A stretch of DNA of 64,000 bases from Winogradskyella eximia (lineage in GTDB: Bacteria; Bacteroidota; Bacteroidia; Flavobacteriales; Flavobacteriaceae). Position numbers and translations under genes: made by a program. The notes under the pieces are model-generated. The model made no database searches. It had not been told where the DNA came from and saw only the letters and a program-made list of their open reading frames with translations. Position 1 is the first letter of the stretch; every line of letters begins with the position of its first letter. The DNA lies in contig NZ_QRDV01000001.1 of the NCBI RefSeq assembly GCF_003386165.1, positions 496,001 through 560,000 of the forward strand. The letters are read 5' to 3'. Shown here one piece after another: positions 60,677 to 64,000 of this stretch.

Positions 60677-61215
60677 TGAAAGGAATTGTTTTTACAGAGT
60701 TTTTAGAACTCGTTGAAGATAAATTTGGTTTAGAAATGGTTGATAGAATCATTTCGAGTTCAGAGTTAGCATCCGATGGTATTTATACTTCTGTCGGTAC
60801 CTATAGCTTTTCTGAAATGCTACAATTACTTCAACATTTAAGTGAAAACACAGGTATTTCTATTGATAATTTATTGTTAGTATATGCTGAACATTTTTTT
60901 AGTGTTATAGAAAAAAGTTACCCAGGACTTTTAGCAACTTATAAAGATCCTATTGAAATGATTTCGTCAATTGAAAATCATATTCATGTAGAGGTTAGAA
61001 AAATCTATCCAGATGCAGAATTGCCAACCTTTGAGGTGATTGAAAAAACCAAAGATCATCTCGTAATGGATTACACATCTAGCAGAGCAATGCATCACTT
61101 TGGACTTGGATTAATGAATAAAACATTCGAACATTTTAATTCTACAGCAACTATAGAATTAGAAAAAATAAAAGAGGACGGTACTCAGGTAAGATTCGTA
61201 ATTAATAGAAATTAA
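60676..61215 (+). CDS. H-NOX (heme NO-binding) sensor protein
   Basis: Soluble heme sensor of 179 residues of the H-NOX family. The proximal heme-ligand histidine is H104 in NHIHVEVRKIYPDAELP, and the propionate-binding YxSxR motif is Y133-S135-R137 in MDYTSSRAMHHFG. No distal-pocket Tyr is obvious at the usual O2-binding position, which suggests NO selectivity. It overlaps the receiver gene before it and the histidine kinase after it by one base each, the usual H-NOX/kinase arrangement in which NO-bound H-NOX inhibits the kinase. Confidence 0.92.
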   Translation: MKGIVFTEFLELVEDKFGLEMVDRIISSSELASDGIYTSVGTYSFSEMLQLLQHLSENTGISIDNLLLVYAEHFFSVIEKSYPGLLATYKDPIEMISSIENHIHVEVRKIYPDAELPTFEVIEKTKDHLVMDYTSSRAMHHFGLGLMNKTFEHFNSTATIELEKIKEDGTQVRFVINRN

Positions 61216-63173
61216 TGAGTCAAGAACAAGTTGAAATACTACAACGTGCTCTAACAAGAGAAAAAAATGCCCGAAAAGCTGCTGAAAAAATTCTTGAAGA
61301 AAAATCAAGAGAACTCTACTTCACTTCCCAAAAACTTGAAAATTTATTAGACGAGAAATCATCAGAATTACAAGGTGTCTTTGAAAACATAGTAGATGCT
61401 TATGTGGTTATAGATCTTAACGGAAATATTTTAAAGTTTAATGAAGCGGCTACAAAATTATTTGGTTATGATATTGACCGAGAAGAAGTTAAAATAGCGA
61501 AACTTATTTATAAAGATGATTTTCAATATGCTGTAGACTGTTTCAATAATTTGCAAACTACTGGCTTTTTTAAGGATTATGAAACGAGAGTTTACACAAA
61601 ATCTAAAGAAGTAAAATGGGTACATGTCAATGGTAGTGTTGTTTTTGATAAGAACAATAAACCAATTGCAGCGCAAGGTATTGTTAGAGATATTACAGAA
61701 GAAAGAGCATCGGCAGAAAGGTTAATAGAATCAGAAAATAGACTGTCTACATTAATTTTAAATTTAGACAGTGGTATTGTTTTAGAAGATGAAAACAGAA
61801 ATATTGTTTTAACCAACAATAAGTTTTGTGAACTTTTTAAAATTAATGCTCAACCTGCTGATTTGCATGGTAAGGATTGTGTAACATCAGCAGAACAGAA
61901 TAAAGTTTTATTTAAAGATCCGGAAGGATTCTTAAAACGAATGAGTGAAATTGATGACGCAAAAGAATTAGTCATTGGAGATGAACTTGAAATGATTGAT
62001 GGTACAATTTTAGAGCGTAATTACATGCCTATTACTATTGGCGAAAAGTCTAAAGGTTTTCTATGGACCTTTACAGATGTAACTTTAAAACGTACGTATC
62101 GTAAAAGTTTAGAGGCTCAAAAACAGAAATATTACAGCATTATAGCCAATATGCATTTAGGTTTGGTAGAGGTTAATACTAATGACGAAATCTTAATGAT
62201 TAACCAAAGCTTCTCAGAAATGTCTGGTTACTCTGAAGAAGAATTATTAGGCAAACGTGGTGGAGAAATTTTTCCTGTAGAAGGTGGTTCTGAAATTATT
62301 TCTATTGAAAACGAGAAACGAAAAAAGGGTGAGTCTAATTCATACGAAATTAAAGTAAATACCAAGCAAGGAGATATTAGATATTGGCTTATTAGTGGAG
62401 CACCAAACTACGATATTAATGGTAATGTTGTTGGGTCTATTGGTGTACATTTAGATATTACAGAATTAAAAGCTTTAGAACTTCAAAAAGAAAAATTACT
62501 TCTAAAATTAGAGAAAAGTAATGATGAATTGCAAGAATATGCACATATCGTTTCTCACGATTTAAAATCGCCATTACGCAGTATAGATGCCCTAGTCAGT
62601 TGGTTAAAAGAGGACAATAAAGGAATATTAGATGAGACAAGTCTTAAAAACTTTGGACTTATTGAAGCTACACTCGAAAAAATGGAGCAACTTATCTCTG
62701 ATGTGTTAGAATACTCAAGTGTAGGAACAGATACCAATTTAAAAGCTGAGGTAGACCTAAATAAAATGTTTAGCGACCTAACAACTATTCTTTATATTCC
62801 TGAGCACATTACAGTTAAAGCATTAAATCAATTACCTGTTATTACTGGTGATGCAACTAAATTGCAGCAGTTGTTTCAGAATTTAATTAGCAACGCTGTA
62901 AAGTTTATTGATAAAGAAGTTGGCCTAGTTATCATTGATTTTGAAGATTTAAAAAGTCATTACAAATTCTCAATAAAAGATAATGGAATAGGTATAGATA
63001 AGCAGTTCCATGATAAAATATTTAAAATATTTCACGCTTTAAATAAAAGCAAAGATTCTACAGGCATTGGATTATCGATAGTTAAGAAAATTGTCGATTT
63101 ACATGAAGGTCAAATTTGGTTAGAAAGTGAGCCAAACGTAGGTACAACATTCTATTTTACCCTTAAAAAATAA
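61215..63173 (+). CDS. PAS-domain hybrid-type sensor histidine kinase
   Basis: Soluble kinase of 652 residues without membrane helices. An N-terminal coiled coil (about 1-55) is followed by three PAS domains (about 55-170, 180-295, 305-425; for example VVIDLNGNILKFNEAATKLFG), a HisKA domain (HIVSHDLKSPLRSIDALV, phospho-His near 450) and HATPase_c (NLISNAVKF, DNGIGID, GIGLSIVKKI). There is no receiver domain. It is coupled to H-NOX by a one-base overlap, so it is the likely H-NOX effector; the separate CheY-like receiver is a likely phosphate acceptor. Confidence 0.93.
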   Translation: MSQEQVEILQRALTREKNARKAAEKILEEKSRELYFTSQKLENLLDEKSSELQGVFENIVDAYVVIDLNGNILKFNEAATKLFGYDIDREEVKIAKLIYKDDFQYAVDCFNNLQTTGFFKDYETRVYTKSKEVKWVHVNGSVVFDKNNKPIAAQGIVRDITEERASAERLIESENRLSTLILNLDSGIVLEDENRNIVLTNNKFCELFKINAQPADLHGKDCVTSAEQNKVLFKDPEGFLKRMSEIDDAKELVIGDELEMIDGTILERNYMPITIGEKSKGFLWTFTDVTLKRTYRKSLEAQKQKYYSIIANMHLGLVEVNTNDEILMINQSFSEMSGYSEEELLGKRGGEIFPVEGGSEIISIENEKRKKGESNSYEIKVNTKQGDIRYWLISGAPNYDINGNVVGSIGVHLDITELKALELQKEKLLLKLEKSNDELQEYAHIVSHDLKSPLRSIDALVSWLKEDNKGILDETSLKNFGLIEATLEKMEQLISDVLEYSSVGTDTNLKAEVDLNKMFSDLTTILYIPEHITVKALNQLPVITGDATKLQQLFQNLISNAVKFIDKEVGLVIIDFEDLKSHYKFSIKDNGIGIDKQFHDKIFKIFHALNKSKDSTGIGLSIVKKIVDLHEGQIWLESEPNVGTTFYFTLKK

Positions 63174-63175
63174 TA

Positions 63176-64000
63176 ATGAAAACAGTACAATTAGTAAAGC
63201 ACCAAAATAAAGATTGGGCTTTTGTTGGTGAAAATCAAAAGTTAATAAAACCCTTAGTTTTAGTTTTTGGTAATAGACTTTTATTAGAAAATCCATCTAT
63301 TTACCAAGAAATACAAGGACTGTTTCCAGATGGCGAAATTGTTTTTGGTTCTGCATGTGCTGAAATTTCTTCGAGAACTGTGAATGAAAATAGCATTACT
63401 ATAACTGCTATGGAATTTGAGAAAAGTGAATTTGTAATTAAAACGAGTAATGTTTTAAATACCGATTTAGATAGTTTTAAAACAGGAAATGATCTTATTA
63501 AACAATTCCCGAAAGAAGGCTTAAAATATGTATTTGTAGTCTCAGAAGGTAGCTTTATCAATGGTAGTCAGCTTACTCAAGGTATGAGCACGTTTAATAA
63601 CGGAAATTTGTTAATCACAGGAGGATTATGTGGTGACGATACACGTTTTGAGAAAACATTAGCATCTTATAACGAAAATCCAAAAGAAGGAGAAATAGTG
63701 GCTATTGGTTTTTATGGAGAAACTTTAGAAATTACGTTTTCAATTCATGGTGGCTGGACGCCTTTTGGTCCAGAGCGTACCGTTACAAAATCAGAAGGAA
63801 ATACACTCTATGAGTTAGATGGTTTACCAGCTTTAGATTTATACAAAACCTATTTAGGGGAAAAAGCAAAAGATTTACCTGGAGCTGCATTATTGTATCC
63901 TTTAAATGTGAAATCTGAAGATGAAGAACAATCCATAGTACGATCTATTCTAAATATAAATGAAGAAGATCACTCGGTTATTTTAGCTGGTGATATTAAG
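63176..64000 (+). CDS. FIST-domain sensory protein (partial, runs off the window)
   Basis: Starts at ATG 63176, 2 bases after the kinase stop, and stays open to the window end (275 codons seen). FIST_N features are visible: FGNRLLLENPSIYQEIQG near 32-49, then FGSACAEISS near 60, FVVSEGSFINGSQL near 120 and GGLCGDDTRFEKT near 148. FIST proteins sense small ligands, and the NosP group binds heme and NO and is encoded beside histidine kinases. Whether this copy binds heme cannot be told; the FIST_C part lies beyond the window. Confidence 0.85.
   Translation, partial: MKTVQLVKHQNKDWAFVGENQKLIKPLVLVFGNRLLLENPSIYQEIQGLFPDGEIVFGSACAEISSRTVNENSITITAMEFEKSEFVIKTSNVLNTDLDSFKTGNDLIKQFPKEGLKYVFVVSEGSFINGSQLTQGMSTFNNGNLLITGGLCGDDTRFEKTLASYNENPKEGEIVAIGFYGETLEITFSIHGGWTPFGPERTVTKSEGNTLYELDGLPALDLYKTYLGEKAKDLPGAALLYPLNVKSEDEEQSIVRSILNINEEDHSVILAGDIK

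Overview
The window is a low-GC chromosomal segment from a member of the Bacteroidota, almost certainly a marine-type Flavobacteriaceae. The evidence is: two proteins with type IX secretion (T9SS) C-terminal sorting domains; promoters of the Bacteroidota type (-7 element TAnnTTTG, weak -33 TTG/TTTG); DUF4271, DUF4296 and DUF6252 proteins; an S16 ribosomal protein with a long C-terminal tail; and a DnaE with a fused N-terminal proofreading exonuclease. Genus cannot be fixed from the sequence alone. No rRNA, CRISPR array, prophage or intact insertion sequence was seen.

Layout. 1-16.8 kb is mostly housekeeping: pckA, a hemD/DUF4271 pair, a glycosyltransferase/dihydroorotase/DUF4296 operon, tyrS, a LuxE-like acyltransferase, a T9SS cargo protein, an OmpR-type two-component system, trmB, a LysE exporter and an alkyltransferase-like protein. 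16.8-31.5 kb holds a large leucine-rich-repeat T9SS protein, an Mrp/NifU/ferredoxin reductase/ferredoxin cluster (Fe-S and electron transfer), a 1149-residue protein that I read as a PPi-type PEP carboxykinase, a glutaryl-CoA dehydrogenase-like enzyme, yfiC-rimM-rpsP and an acidic Ca-repeat lipoprotein. 31.6-36 kb is dnaE.

36-37.4 kb looks like a small accessory insertion: ORFan genes, one broken by an in-frame stop, lying between structured repeats. 37.4-41.5 kb carries ribB with a Crp/Fnr regulator, an ArsR/SRPBCC pair with twin operators, trxA, a DUF58 protein and tRNA-Asp. 41.5-46 kb is the least conventional part: palindromes, tandem repeats, orphan terminators and a 56-residue secreted peptide, surrounding a TPR histidine kinase and its response regulator. 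46-51 kb is a BlaI/M56/TonB-domain signalling cluster with a complete three-site operator. 51-59.6 kb is envelope and housekeeping (Bax inhibitor-1 family, outer-membrane proteins, glycosyltransferase, flippase-like protein, ruvC, hemW, cyclase). 59.6-64 kb is a nitric-oxide-type sensory operon: receiver, H-NOX, PAS histidine kinase and a FIST protein running off the window end.

The most interesting signals are regulatory. Two Crp/Fnr-type palindromes (20.6 and 37.5 kb) sit at exactly the same distance from their -7 elements, and a Crp/Fnr regulator is encoded in the second operon. Two pairs of 21-bp-spaced TCRTCG direct repeats precede the H-NOX operon and the gene before it. A secreted mini-peptide and two possible small-RNA units surround one two-component system. 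H-NOX and a FIST (possibly NosP-like) protein in one operon would combine two candidate NO sensors with one kinase.
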